64,000 nt of DNA from VBAU01 sp036005185 (GCA_036005185.1 DASYQS010000049.1:1-64000), one strand, 5' to 3'; positions 8,997 to 17,627 are shown, counted from the stretch's first letter. Notes: generated from the sequence alone by a model not told the origin. A program made the numbers and translations.

Positions 8997-10154
8997 ATGA
9001 AAGAGATACATGACATTATCATGGCCTTCGATGAAGCACAAAAGCTGGGAAAACGAACAGCTTTGGCCACGGTAGTTCATGTAGATGGCTCTTCTTATCG
9101 CCGGCCGGGTGCCCGTATGCTTATTAGAGAAGACGGTCAACTGACCGGAGCAATTAGCGGAGGATGTCTTGAGCGGGATGCTTTACAGAAAGCATTATTG
9201 GTGATGATGCAGCAAAAATGCAAGCTGGTGACTTATGATACCAATGATGAAGATGATGCAAAATTGGGAATGGGTTTGGGATGTAACGGCATTATACAGG
9301 TGTTGATAGAGCCTGTTGACATATCTGATCAGAATAATCCCATTCAATTTTTGAAAGCAATAATCAGCAAACGTCAACAAAATGTTTTAATTACATTATT
9401 TTCTCTGCAGAATAAGAGAGACGCGCAATATGGAACATGTTTGCTTGTTTCAGAAGATGGCATGGTCTCCGGTGATGCGCCTGTCTTGACAGATATTTTA
9501 ATAACAGACGCAAAAAAAGCCTTAGTTAGCAAGAATTCATCTTTCAAAAATTACATTACAGAGAATAATAACCTGACTGCATTTATCGAACTGATAAAAC
9601 CATCTATTTCCATAGTTATAATCGGTGCAGGAAATGATGCAATGCCATTAGTAAAAATGGCTGATATCCTCGGATGGGAGACTACAGTCGTCGATGGACG
9701 GGCTGACTATGCAAAAAAAGAAAGGTTCTCTCCTGCCTGCAAAGTGCTGGTTTCAAAACCTGAAAATGTGCTGGATAAGTTAACTGTTGATGATCAAACT
9801 GTTTTTTTGCTGATGACGCATAATTACAATTACGACCTTGCGATGCTCCGTGCTTTATTGTCAAGAAAAGTGGCGTATATCGGATCTCTCGGACCAAGAA
9901 AAAAATTAGACAGGATGATAGATGAATTGAAAGAAGAAGGTGTATCATTAAACAGTGAAAGGCTTTCTGCATTATATGGACCGGTCGGCCTTGATATTGG
10001 CGCCGAAACATCAGAAGAAATAGCCTTATCTATTTTAGCAGAAATAAAAGCGGTATTCTCTTCTAAAAGCGCTCAATCCCTTAGAACGAATTCCGATGTG
10101 ATACACTCCCGTTCAGATTTGCATGTTGAACAGGTTGATGTTCGCGGACAATGA
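8997..10154 (+). CDS. xdhC: XdhC/CoxI-family molybdenum hydroxylase maturation factor
   Basis: XdhC proteins bind molybdenum cofactor, help sulfurate it and insert it into xanthine-dehydrogenase-type enzymes. The N-terminal XdhC_CoxI domain is clear: RTALATVVHVDGSSYRRPGA, MLIREDGQLTGAISGGCLE and GLGCNGIIQVLIEP. The C-terminal Rossmann domain begins near residue 205 (IVIIGAGNDAMPLVKMADIL) and includes VAYIGSLGPRKKLDRM and LYGPVGLDIGAETSEEIALS. It heads the molybdenum-cofactor operon and fits the IorAB-type hydroxylase 9 kb downstream as its likely client. There is no CXXC at the N-terminus, as is usual for this subfamily. Confidence 0.92.
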   Translation: MKEIHDIIMAFDEAQKLGKRTALATVVHVDGSSYRRPGARMLIREDGQLTGAISGGCLERDALQKALLVMMQQKCKLVTYDTNDEDDAKLGMGLGCNGIIQVLIEPVDISDQNNPIQFLKAIISKRQQNVLITLFSLQNKRDAQYGTCLLVSEDGMVSGDAPVLTDILITDAKKALVSKNSSFKNYITENNNLTAFIELIKPSISIVIIGAGNDAMPLVKMADILGWETTVVDGRADYAKKERFSPACKVLVSKPENVLDKLTVDDQTVFLLMTHNYNYDLAMLRALLSRKVAYIGSLGPRKKLDRMIDELKEEGVSLNSERLSALYGPVGLDIGAETSEEIALSILAEIKAVFSSKSAQSLRTNSDVIHSRSDLHVEQVDVRGQ

Positions 10155-10172
10155 AAAATATCTTCGGTTGTT

Positions 10173-10784
10173 TTGAATAATTTTTTCGAAATAGATAACT
10201 GTGCGGTGATATTGCTTGCAGCCGGCGCTTCTGTGCGTTTGGGTAAGCCCAAACAACTGCTCATCTATAAAGGCAAAAGTTTTTTACAAAACATGATATC
10301 TGCTGCAGTAAATTCTCACTTAAATCCAGTTGTTGTTGTGCTTGGTGCTCATTCAACATTAATCACCGGTGAGATCACTGAAAATAATGTTCACGTTGCG
10401 CAAAATCAAGACTGGGAAGAAGGTATTGCTTCTTCTATCCGATGCGGCATCCGGGCGCTGGGAGAAATAAGTCCGGCTTCTGATGCGGCAATCTTAATGG
10501 TCTGCGATCAGCCGCATATTACTTCTTCTTTGCTCAATGATCTGGTCGATGCGCAGCGAAAAACCGGCAAGCCTATAGTTGCCGCTTACTACAGCGGTAT
10601 TGCAGCCACTCCGGCACTCTTTCATAAAATATTTTTTCCTGAATTGCTTTTATTAAAAGGTGACAAGGGCGCAGGAAAGATTTTACGACAACAAATTGAC
10701 CAGGTGGCCACTGTTTCTTTCCCGCTAGGGGCAATTGATATAGATACGATCAGCAATTATGAAATGTTGAGGCAGGATGATTAA
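10173..10784 (+). CDS. mocA: MocA-like molybdenum cofactor nucleotidyltransferase
   Basis: A GT-A-fold nucleotidyltransferase that most likely makes the cytosine dinucleotide form of molybdenum cofactor (MCD) used by xanthine-dehydrogenase-family enzymes. The nucleotide-binding loop is VILLAAGASVRLGKPKQLLI (residues about 12-31), with the metal-binding segment AAILMVCDQPHITSSLLNDL further on. A guanylyltransferase (MobA) role cannot be excluded from sequence alone. Context with xdhC and IorAB favours MocA. No ATG fits; the start is taken as TTG at 10173, 18 nt after xdhC. Confidence 0.85.
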   Translation: MNNFFEIDNCAVILLAAGASVRLGKPKQLLIYKGKSFLQNMISAAVNSHLNPVVVVLGAHSTLITGEITENNVHVAQNQDWEEGIASSIRCGIRALGEISPASDAAILMVCDQPHITSSLLNDLVDAQRKTGKPIVAAYYSGIAATPALFHKIFFPELLLLKGDKGAGKILRQQIDQVATVSFPLGAIDIDTISNYEMLRQDD

Positions 10785-10895
10785 AAAGTCGCAAAATATT
10801 ATAGAACACAAAGGAGAGAAAATATAATTTTGTGTGACGGCTGTAAAGGGAAATTTGAAGCAGAGCTTGCAAAATGTGAGTGTGAAACTAAATGA
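10777..10895 (+). pseudogene. frameshifted small cysteine-rich CDS between mocA and moaA
   Basis: An ATG at 10777 overlaps the mocA stop codon and reads MIKKSQNIIEHKGEKI before a stop at 10825. Stepping back one base near 10824 continues as ILCDGCKGKFEAELAKCECE then TK. The TGA of this second part (10893-10895) overlaps the moaA ATG as ATGA. Tight overlap on both sides and the continuous protein-like sequence suggest a genuine roughly 40-residue coupled gene with CxxC and CxC pairs that could bind metal. In this sequence it is broken by one missing base, unless a -1 ribosomal frameshift is used. I do not recognise the family. Confidence 0.5.
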
Positions 10896-11884
10896 AGGAA
10901 ATAATGATCATTGATAAATATAATCGTATTCATGATTACCTGCGCATTTCCCTGACGGATAATTGTAATCTGCGTTGCTTTTACTGTATGCCGGAAGAGG
11001 ATTATGATTTTACACCCGCTTCAAAACTGATGCAGGCTGGCGAAGTTGAATCATTGGCAAAGATCTTTATCAGTCTTGGTGTCAATAAAATCAGGCTTAC
11101 TGGGGGAGAACCGCTGGTACGGAAAGATGCCGCTGAAATAATACTTTCCTTATCTAAACTTCCAGTAAAACTTACACTAACTACAAATGGTTCAAGATTA
11201 CATGAATTTGTAGATGTGCTGGAAGAAGCAAATATCCGGTCATTGAATATTAGTTTAGACACACTTCAACCGGAAAAATTTCAACTTATCACCCGCAGGG
11301 ATCAATTCAAAAAAGTGTATGACAATATTCAACTTTTATTGAAAAAGAATTTTCACGTAAAGGTGAATATGGTGGTGATGAAAGGATTAAATGATAATGA
11401 GATCAATGACTTTGTAGAATGGACAAAACATGAACCTGTTCATGTTCGCTTTATTGAATTTATGCCTTTTACCGGCAACCGTTGGACAAGCAACAAAGTT
11501 TTTACGATGCAACAGATGCTGGATGTGATCAAAGAAAAATATGAAGTCGTTCGTTTGAAGGATGAAAAAAATGATACAGCTAAAGGATACAAAGTACAGG
11601 GACACCCGGGCACCTTTGCAATCATCAGCACGATGAGCGCTAATTTTTGTGCCAATTGCAACCGTATGCGTTTGACCGCGGATGGAAAAATGAAGAACTG
11701 TCTTTTCTCGGAACAGGAAACTAATCTGCTATCAGCATTGAGAAATGGCGAAGATGTAGTGCCACTTATTTATAAAAGTATTCAAAGCAAGGCAAAAGAG
11801 CTGGGCGGACAATTTACTACAGATTTCAAAAATCTTCATGCGGAAGATATTCATAACAGGAGCATGATTACCATAGGGGGCTAA
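10892..11884 (+). CDS. moaA: GTP 3',8-cyclase MoaA
   Basis: Radical-SAM enzyme that starts molybdopterin synthesis by turning GTP into 3',8-cyclo-7,8-dihydro-GTP. The N-terminal [4Fe-4S] motif is TDNCNLRCFYCMPEED (Cys about 25, 29, 32). The second cluster is FCANCNRMRLTADGKMKNCL (Cys about 253, 256, 270). The protein ends in GG (MITIGG), the family hallmark needed for catalysis. The ATG at 10892 overlaps the preceding small reading frame; an alternative ATG lies 12 nt inside. moeA starts 1 nt after its stop. Confidence 0.97.
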   Translation: MKEIMIIDKYNRIHDYLRISLTDNCNLRCFYCMPEEDYDFTPASKLMQAGEVESLAKIFISLGVNKIRLTGGEPLVRKDAAEIILSLSKLPVKLTLTTNGSRLHEFVDVLEEANIRSLNISLDTLQPEKFQLITRRDQFKKVYDNIQLLLKKNFHVKVNMVVMKGLNDNEINDFVEWTKHEPVHVRFIEFMPFTGNRWTSNKVFTMQQMLDVIKEKYEVVRLKDEKNDTAKGYKVQGHPGTFAIISTMSANFCANCNRMRLTADGKMKNCLFSEQETNLLSALRNGEDVVPLIYKSIQSKAKELGGQFTTDFKNLHAEDIHNRSMITIGG

Positions 11885-11885
11885 A

Positions 11886-13070
11886 ATGATTTCTGTAACC
11901 GAGGCAAAAAAAATAATCCAGGAAAATACAAATACACTGTCCCCTGTAAAATTATCTTTGACGGAATCCCTGGGTTTGATATTAGCTGATGATGTATTTG
12001 CCGCAAGCGATGTTCCCCCTTTTCCTCAATCGTCTATGGATGGGTATGCATTTTCCTTCAATGAATGGCAACTGCATAAAAAATTAAAAATTAAAGGTGA
12101 GATCGCTGCCGGAAGTAAAGAAACAATTACTCTTCCGCCAGGTAGTGCTGCACGCATCTTTACCGGTGCCGCTGTTCCACCTGGCGCTGATACCGTAGTC
12201 ATGCAGGAAAAAGTCACCACCCAAAATGATGAGTTGGTCATTCATGACGAAAACCTTGCGGCCGGAACTAATGTCCGGGAAAAGGGTTCTGAAATACAGG
12301 TCGGTGCATTGGCGTTGGAAAAAGGTAGTGTTTTGTCTCCCGCAGCTATCGGATTTTTAGGCAGTGTGGGTAATGCAGAAGTAAAAGTTTATCCCAATCC
12401 TTCAATCAGTATTATTATCACGGGAAATGAATTACAAAAACCGGGAGAACCATTGCAGTATGGCCAGGTATATGAATCCAATTCAGTTGCACTGACATCA
12501 GTTTTACATCAATTAAATTTTAATAAAGTAGAAATAGCACACGTGACAGATAAACCTGAATTAATTACCGAGGCATTGAAAAATGCTTTGCAAAAAAATG
12601 ATGTAGTGATGCTGACGGGTGGCATCAGTGTGGGCGATTATGATTTTGTTTTGGAGGCAGCTACAGCGTGCGGAGTTCAAAAACTTTTTCATAAAATAAA
12701 ACAACGGCCCGGCAAGCCATTATATTTCGGGAAAAAAGAAACCAGGCTGGTATTTGGTTTGCCTGGTAATCCTGCATCTGTGCTTACCTGTTTTTATCAA
12801 TACGTTATTCCGGCCCTGGAAAAATTAAACAGAAGAAAACTTATTTTGAAAATCATCAGGGCACCTTTATCCAAATCATTTCAAAAAGCCTCAGGTCTTA
12901 CCCATTTTTTAAAAGGCAGGTTTGACGGGCAAATTGCAACGCCATTAGATGCACAAGAATCTTTCAGGCTTAGTTCTTTTGCCAGGGCCAACTGCTTGAT
13001 ACAAATTAATGAGGAAGTAACCACATGTAAAGAAGGAGAATTAGTTGATGTACATTTATTGCCGGGCTAA
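11886..13070 (+). CDS. moeA: molybdopterin molybdotransferase MoeA
   Basis: Inserts molybdate into adenylylated molybdopterin. Recognisable parts are the N-terminal region with PFPQSSMDGYAFSF, the GAAVPPGADTVVMQEKV block and the central MoCF-binding domain (SIIITGNELQKPGEPLQYGQ, VVMLTGGISVGDYDFVLEA). The substrate loop KQRPGKPLYFGK and LVFGLPGNPASVLTCFYQYV follow. The C-terminal domain is complete. The 394-residue length is normal. It lies 1 nt after moaA and 10 nt before the TauE permease. Confidence 0.96.
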   Translation: MISVTEAKKIIQENTNTLSPVKLSLTESLGLILADDVFAASDVPPFPQSSMDGYAFSFNEWQLHKKLKIKGEIAAGSKETITLPPGSAARIFTGAAVPPGADTVVMQEKVTTQNDELVIHDENLAAGTNVREKGSEIQVGALALEKGSVLSPAAIGFLGSVGNAEVKVYPNPSISIIITGNELQKPGEPLQYGQVYESNSVALTSVLHQLNFNKVEIAHVTDKPELITEALKNALQKNDVVMLTGGISVGDYDFVLEAATACGVQKLFHKIKQRPGKPLYFGKKETRLVFGLPGNPASVLTCFYQYVIPALEKLNRRKLILKIIRAPLSKSFQKASGLTHFLKGRFDGQIATPLDAQESFRLSSFARANCLIQINEEVTTCKEGELVDVHLLPG

Positions 13071-13080
13071 TAGGGTCAGC

Positions 13081-13818
13081 ATGGAAACTATTATTATTTT
13101 TTACATACTGTTATTCCTCGTTGCATTTTTATACTCATCTGTTGGTCACGGTGGCGCCAGCGGTTATCTGGCCCTGATGGCCATTTTCAGTGTTTCGCCG
13201 GAGGTAATGAAACCTACAGCATTGCTGCTGAACCTGTTTGTGTCGATGACATCATTTATTCAATTTTACCGCGGCAAACATTTTAAGTGGAAAATATTTT
13301 TACCTTTTGCTCTTACCTCCGTACCTATGGCATATGTGGGGGGGTTGATCACTATAGAAGCAGACATTTATAAAAAGATACTTGGGATATTATTGCTGAT
13401 ACCCATCATCCGCTTCCTGTTCTTTGCAAACATTACGGTAAAAGATATAAAGAAATCAAATTTGGTTCTATCATTAATAATTGGTGCAACCATCGGTTTT
13501 TTTTCCGGCCTCATAGGTATTGGCGGAGGTATTATTTTATCACCAGTGCTTCTATTGTTAAAATGGACAGACATGAAACAAACAGCTGCTATCAGCGCTT
13601 TATTCATTTTTGTCAATTCATGTTCAGGACTGGCGGGTCAGCTTACCAAAGGAATAAATTTCAGCACGGATATGTATGCATACGTAGCGGTGGCGTTTAT
13701 CGGCGGAGTTTGCGGAGCTTATTATGGTTCGCTTCGATTTCGGCATGCTGTATTAAAATATATGCTAGCGGCAGTATTGATGGTAGCTGCTTATAAATTA
13801 TTATTCACGGGAGCATAA
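13081..13818 (+). CDS. TauE/SafE-family membrane permease
   Basis: A polytopic inner-membrane protein of about 245 residues with roughly eight hydrophobic helices and two repeats of the family motif: SSVGHGGASGYLALMAIFSV near the N-terminus and GFFSGLIGIGGGIILSPVLL in the middle. TauE/SafE proteins export or exchange sulfur-containing and other small anions. Placed between moeA and moaD inside a molybdenum-cofactor operon, it might move sulfite, sulfate or even molybdate; that is inference. I start at ATG 13081 (METIIIFYILLFLVAF) because an upstream in-frame start would overlap moeA and add a polar leader. Confidence 0.88.
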   Translation: METIIIFYILLFLVAFLYSSVGHGGASGYLALMAIFSVSPEVMKPTALLLNLFVSMTSFIQFYRGKHFKWKIFLPFALTSVPMAYVGGLITIEADIYKKILGILLLIPIIRFLFFANITVKDIKKSNLVLSLIIGATIGFFSGLIGIGGGIILSPVLLLLKWTDMKQTAAISALFIFVNSCSGLAGQLTKGINFSTDMYAYVAVAFIGGVCGAYYGSLRFRHAVLKYMLAAVLMVAAYKLLFTGA

Positions 13819-13858
13819 CCCGAAGGTTAAGTAAATTTGTTAATTCCAACAAAACATC

Positions 13859-14089
13859 ATGCCGCTAAATATTATCATATTCGGACAACTTACCGATATA
13901 ACAGGAAGCTCCCTTTCATTAGATAATATTTCAGATACTGATAACCTTGTAAGAGAATTGAACAAACGCTATCCGGCATTGGCTGGTAAAAAATATGTAG
14001 TAGCCGTAGATAAACAGGTTGTAACTACAAACACTGTTTTAACCAACAACGATACGGTGGCCTTATTGCCACCTTTTTCGGGAGGATAA
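13859..14089 (+). CDS. moaD: molybdopterin synthase small subunit MoaD
   Basis: A 76-residue ubiquitin-like sulfur carrier. The N-terminal strand PLNIIIFGQLTDITG and the C-terminal tail DTVALLPPFSGG end in the GG that is adenylylated and thiocarboxylated. It is located immediately before moeB, whose product would activate that tail, and two genes before moaE, its partner in molybdopterin synthase. A ThiS role is less likely given the operon. Confidence 0.93.
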   Translation: MPLNIIIFGQLTDITGSSLSLDNISDTDNLVRELNKRYPALAGKKYVVAVDKQVVTTNTVLTNNDTVALLPPFSGG

Positions 14090-14090
14090 A

Positions 14091-15221
14091 ATGAGTAGCA
14101 TCAATTCATACGAAAGATACCAGCGCCAGATGATCCTGAAAGAATTTGGTGAGGCGGCGCAGCAAAAATTATTGAAGGCAAAAGTAATGATGGTTGGTGC
14201 AGGTGGTCTCGGCTGTCCTGCATTGCAATACATGGCCGCAGCCGGCGTGGGCACTATCGGCATTGCAGATCATGATACCGTTGCTTTAAATAATCTTCAA
14301 CGCCAGGTGTTGTATGCTGTCAATGATATTGGTAAATCAAAAGCAGAAAGGGCCGCTTTAAGATTACAAGAATTAAATCCGGACATAGAAATTATTCCCT
14401 ACAATGAAAGATTGACTCAGCAAAATACATTGAGCATTATAGATGCATTTGATATTATTATTGACGGCACCGACAATTTTTCTACGAGGTATTTGATAAA
14501 CGATGCATGCGTTCTTTTGAACAAGCCATTGGTATACGGCGCCATTTCTCAATATGAAGGTCAGGTGGCCATATTTAATTACAGGAAAAATGAAGGCGAT
14601 CCGGCAGTCAACTATCGTGATTTGTTTCCGCAACCACCCAAAGATGATGAAGTGTTGAATTGTGAAGAGGCGGGTGTGCTGGGTATATTACCCGGTATCA
14701 TAGGAACTATGATGGCCAATGAGACAATAAAAATTATTACCGGGATCGGCGAACCATTAATCAACCAATTGCTCACCTATAATGCTTTGAACAATCAGGT
14801 TTACCAGCTAAGTTTATCGGCGGGAAAAGAAACCCGTTCTTTGATACCGGAAAGTGCAGCGGCTTTCACACAAACCGACTATGAATGGCTATGTGCGCCC
14901 TCTTTACGGAAATTTGAAATTGATGTTGAAAACTTCAATACGCTTCTAAGATCTGATGACGTTACTGTTGTTGATGTAAGAGAGTCGGATGAAATTCCTG
15001 TCGTTAATGAATTCATTTCTGAAAAAATTCCTTTATCGCAACTAAAAGAAAACCTGGCAGGAATTAAAAACAATACAATCATATTCTTTTGCCAAACCGG
15101 AAATAGGAGTTTACAGGCAGCCCGATGGTTATTTGATACGTTTGGCGAAACTAAAAATATTTATAGTCTGCGGGGTGGTATTTTACAATGGAAAAAATTT
15201 CAGAATACACAAACAGCATGA
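14091..15221 (+). CDS. moeB: MoeB-type MoaD adenylyltransferase with C-terminal rhodanese domain
   Basis: Activates the MoaD C-terminus with ATP and probably also supplies the sulfur. The E1-like domain (about 1-245) has the nucleotide loop VGAGGLGCPALQYMAAAGVG, the DHDTVALNNLQRQVLY arginine segment and IDGTDNFSTRYLINDAC. LNCEEAGVLGILPGIIG follows. The paired CxxC zinc motifs of E. coli MoeB are not visible. The C-terminal rhodanese domain (about 280-376) has VTVVDVRESDEIP and the active-site loop FFCQTGNRSLQAARWLF with its cysteine. This resembles the fused eukaryotic MOCS3/Uba4 layout. The gene starts 1 nt after moaD and overlaps moaE by up to 34 nt. Confidence 0.94.
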   Translation: MSSINSYERYQRQMILKEFGEAAQQKLLKAKVMMVGAGGLGCPALQYMAAAGVGTIGIADHDTVALNNLQRQVLYAVNDIGKSKAERAALRLQELNPDIEIIPYNERLTQQNTLSIIDAFDIIIDGTDNFSTRYLINDACVLLNKPLVYGAISQYEGQVAIFNYRKNEGDPAVNYRDLFPQPPKDDEVLNCEEAGVLGILPGIIGTMMANETIKIITGIGEPLINQLLTYNALNNQVYQLSLSAGKETRSLIPESAAAFTQTDYEWLCAPSLRKFEIDVENFNTLLRSDDVTVVDVRESDEIPVVNEFISEKIPLSQLKENLAGIKNNTIIFFCQTGNRSLQAARWLFDTFGETKNIYSLRGGILQWKKFQNTQTA

Positions 15222-15661
15222 AGGAAAGAAAACTCAAAAATATTTTTGTTCACGGGCCTGTTGCCGCTTCTTTTATTGCTGATAGCATACAAAAGCATAG
15301 CATTAAAACAGAAATCGGTGGTCACAGTATTTTCCTGGGCCAGGTGCGGGCCGATACAATTGATGGGAAAAAAGTAGCTTCAATAGAATACACAGCCTAC
15401 GAAGAAATGGCTTTGGAAAAAATGCATGCTATTCGGGAAGGCATGTTTGCTAAATATGATCTCATATGTATGCACGTATATCATAGTCTTGGAATAGTGC
15501 GTGCCGGCGAAATCAGTTTGTTTGTATTCACTTCATCCGTTCATAGAAAAGCCGCCATCAATGCTTGCGAGGAAACTGTAGAAAGATTAAAAGCGGAATT
15601 ACCGGTATGGGGAAAAGAATTGTTTGAAGATGAAACTTGGCAATGGAAAAAGAATAACTAA
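15188..15661 (+). CDS. moaE: molybdopterin synthase large subunit MoaE
   Basis: Transfers sulfur from thiocarboxylated MoaD to cyclic pyranopterin monophosphate to make molybdopterin. Family landmarks are HSIFLGQVRADTIDGKKVAS, YTAYEEMALEKMHAIREG and VYHSLGIVRAGEISLFVFTS. HRKAAINACEETVERLKAEL and the lysine-containing LPVWGKELFEDETW complete the catalytic part. The first ATG (15188) lies inside the end of moeB. A second ATG at 15218 overlaps the moeB stop and is equally plausible, removing ten residues. The next gene follows after 2 nt. Confidence 0.95.
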   Translation: MEKISEYTNSMKERKLKNIFVHGPVAASFIADSIQKHSIKTEIGGHSIFLGQVRADTIDGKKVASIEYTAYEEMALEKMHAIREGMFAKYDLICMHVYHSLGIVRAGEISLFVFTSSVHRKAAINACEETVERLKAELPVWGKELFEDETWQWKKNN

Positions 15662-15663
15662 TA

Positions 15664-16578
15664 ATGGTTAACATTACACATAAATCAAACAGTCTGCGCA
15701 AAGCCATTGCTTCAGCAGTCGTTTCTGTTTCCATGCAGGAAACAATTGATGCAGTAAAAAACAAAACCGTTCCCAAAGGCGATGTATTTGAATTTTCAAG
15801 AGCGGCTGGTTTATTAGCCATAAAAAAAACAAGCGATGTTATTCCTGATTGCCACCCTCTTCCTGTTGAATACGCAGCCATAACATATCATGTGGATGGC
15901 ATGAATATTATCATTTCTGTTGAAGTGCAAACAATTTATAAGACGGGAGTGGAAGTGGAAGCCATGCATGGAGCCGCTATTACGGCTTTAACTATTTACG
16001 ACATGTTGAAGCCTTTGGACAAAGGCGTGGAAATATCAACAATAAGATTGGAAAGTAAAAAAGGCGGCAAAACAGATCTTAAAAATGAAGTGACGGATAG
16101 TTTACGTTGTGCGGTCATTGTTTGTTCAGATAGCGTTGCTGCAGGAGTAAAACAAGATACAAGCGGTAAAACAATTATAGAAAAACTGGAAAAATTGAAT
16201 TTACCAGTCGGACAATATGAAATTATCGCCGATGAATTTTTTGCTATCCAGGAAAAAGCAAAACAACTCAGTGATCAGGGATATGATCTTATTCTATTTA
16301 CCGGTGGCACAGGCTTATCATCAAGAGACGTTACACCGGATGCGATCACTCCATTGCTCGACAGAGAAATTCTCGGCATCATGGAAGCGGCACGAAACTA
16401 TGGTCAGCAAAGAACTCCCTTTGCTATGCTATCAAGGGGTGTGGCAGGCTTCATAAAAAACACACTTGTTATTACTTTGCCTGGATCTGCTGCGGGCGCT
16501 GCCCAAACAATGGATGCCTTATTTCCCTATGTCCTTCATGTATTTCGTGTAGCGAAAGGTGTAAGACATGATGAATAG
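15664..16578 (+). CDS. moaC: bifunctional MoaC-MogA/MoaB fusion
   Basis: Two molybdenum-cofactor enzymes in one chain. Residues about 1-140 are MoaC, the cyclic pyranopterin monophosphate synthase, with KGDVFEFSRAAGLLAIKKTS, PDCHPLPVEY, TGVEVEAMHGAAITALTIYD and the lysine segment DKGVEI. Residues about 145-304 are MogA/MoaB, the molybdopterin adenylyltransferase, with CAVIVCSDSVAAG, DLILFTGGTGLSSRDVTPDA, TPFAMLSRGVAGF and LVITLPGSAAGAAQTMDALF. Both halves keep their motifs, so both are probably active. Such fusions are known in Bacteroidota. It closes the cofactor part of the operon. Confidence 0.95.
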   Translation: MVNITHKSNSLRKAIASAVVSVSMQETIDAVKNKTVPKGDVFEFSRAAGLLAIKKTSDVIPDCHPLPVEYAAITYHVDGMNIIISVEVQTIYKTGVEVEAMHGAAITALTIYDMLKPLDKGVEISTIRLESKKGGKTDLKNEVTDSLRCAVIVCSDSVAAGVKQDTSGKTIIEKLEKLNLPVGQYEIIADEFFAIQEKAKQLSDQGYDLILFTGGTGLSSRDVTPDAITPLLDREILGIMEAARNYGQQRTPFAMLSRGVAGFIKNTLVITLPGSAAGAAQTMDALFPYVLHVFRVAKGVRHDE

Positions 16579-16713
16579 ATTCCGACAATTCCTTCCAGTA
16601 TGTTTTGTCGCCGATGCAATCATAGAAAAAGGCAGCGAATCTTTCGTCCGTTATTAATCAACATCGCATCTATTTGCAGTCTCTCAATTTTCATCCGGAG
16701 ATATGCATCTGCC

Positions 16714-16797
16714 TTAGTTCAGTAAAACAATTGCCTGCTTTGTAGGTGGAAGGTGGATAAAATTGTCTTCCAGTAATACAATTTCATGCGGGTCTAT
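16714..16797 (-). pseudogene. possible remnant of a gene C-terminus
   Basis: On the minus strand a 27-codon open stretch reads IDPHEIVLLEDNFIHLPPTK followed by QAIVLLN and a stop. It has no start codon of its own and a stop just upstream. The composition looks protein-like, but it is too short to identify. It lies in the 251-base gap between the moaC fusion and the hydroxylase fragment; nothing else is visible there. Confidence 0.2.
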
Positions 16798-16829
16798 TCA
16801 GGTATTTTGTAACTTACGAAGTACCAAAA

Positions 16830-17087
16830 ATGGTTCATCATGGCCGCTTACACATTGAGGTGCATTTTAATGATGGCCTGACCGTAGAAAAAAATTTTGA
16901 TACTTACAAAATGCCGCGTATCAACGAAATTCCAGATATTGAAGTGTATATAATGGAAAACGATGAAAAATCGGGCGGTGTAGGAGAGCCGGGACTTCCG
17001 CTACTGGCACCAGCTTTGTGTAATGCGATCTTTGACCTGACTAGAAAGCGTATCAGGAAACTGCCATTCAATATGGAAGAAATTTAG
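16830..17087 (+). pseudogene. orphan C-terminal fragment of a molybdenum hydroxylase large subunit
   Basis: 85 codons align with the last 85 or so residues of the intact large subunit at 18092-20239. The segment VEKNFDTYKMPRINEIPDIE parallels VQKNFNAYNLIRISDAPDIE. The active-site glutamate segment GVGEPGLPLLAPALCNAIF parallels GLGEPGLPPIAPAVCNAIF, and the ends match (RKRIRKLPFN against GKRITKLPIN). The remaining 600 or more residues are missing, and the region upstream shows no trace of them. It is most likely the leftover of a second IorB-type gene after deletion. The ATG used here is probably incidental. Confidence 0.8.
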
Positions 17088-17128
17088 ACAATGAAAATTT
17101 GAAATCGTAACAACTGAATCATTCATTT

Positions 17129-17548
17129 ATGAAATACAGACGGGACATATTTATTACAGGGGTGTTAGTACTTATCCTTTTTACTCAATTCACTTTTAAA
17201 CACGAAAAAGAATTTGATTTGAAAGCCAGTATAAAGAGAGGCAAGGAAGTATATATTGCCCATTGCATCTCCTGTCACATGGAAAACGGACAAGGTATTG
17301 AAGGACTTTATCCACCAGTGGCAAAGGCTGATTACCTTATGGCTAATAAAAAAAGATCGATTCAGCAGGTATTGTATGGCGCAACAGGCGAAATGAAAGT
17401 AAACGGCAAAATATATAATGTACCGATGGCTGGAACTGATCTCACCGACGAAGAGGCAAGTGATGTTTTGAATTATACCCGGAATTCATGGGGAAACAAA
17501 GGAGGCGCAGTTACACCGGCCGACGTCAAAGCTGCAAGGAATAAGTGA
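17129..17548 (+). CDS. small exported mono-haem cytochrome c
   Basis: An N-terminal hydrophobic segment (DIFITGVLVLILFTQFTF) acts as signal or anchor. A class I cytochrome c domain follows, with the haem motif CISCH in KEVYIAHCISCHMENGQGIE and a likely axial methionine in YNVPMAGTDLTDEEASDVLN. It would act in the periplasm or on the membrane surface. It lies directly ahead of the two hydroxylase subunits, 79 nt from the first. The natural inference is that it takes electrons from the periplasmic molybdenum hydroxylase and passes them to the respiratory chain, as in other IorAB-type clusters with cytochromes. Confidence 0.9.
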   Translation: MKYRRDIFITGVLVLILFTQFTFKHEKEFDLKASIKRGKEVYIAHCISCHMENGQGIEGLYPPVAKADYLMANKKRSIQQVLYGATGEMKVNGKIYNVPMAGTDLTDEEASDVLNYTRNSWGNKGGAVTPADVKAARNK

Positions 17549-17627
17549 ACCTGGTTCTTGTAATAATAATAGTTGCCTCTTTTACATAGCAAATAGAATA
17601 TGAATTGTAAATAAATGCGATTAAGAT

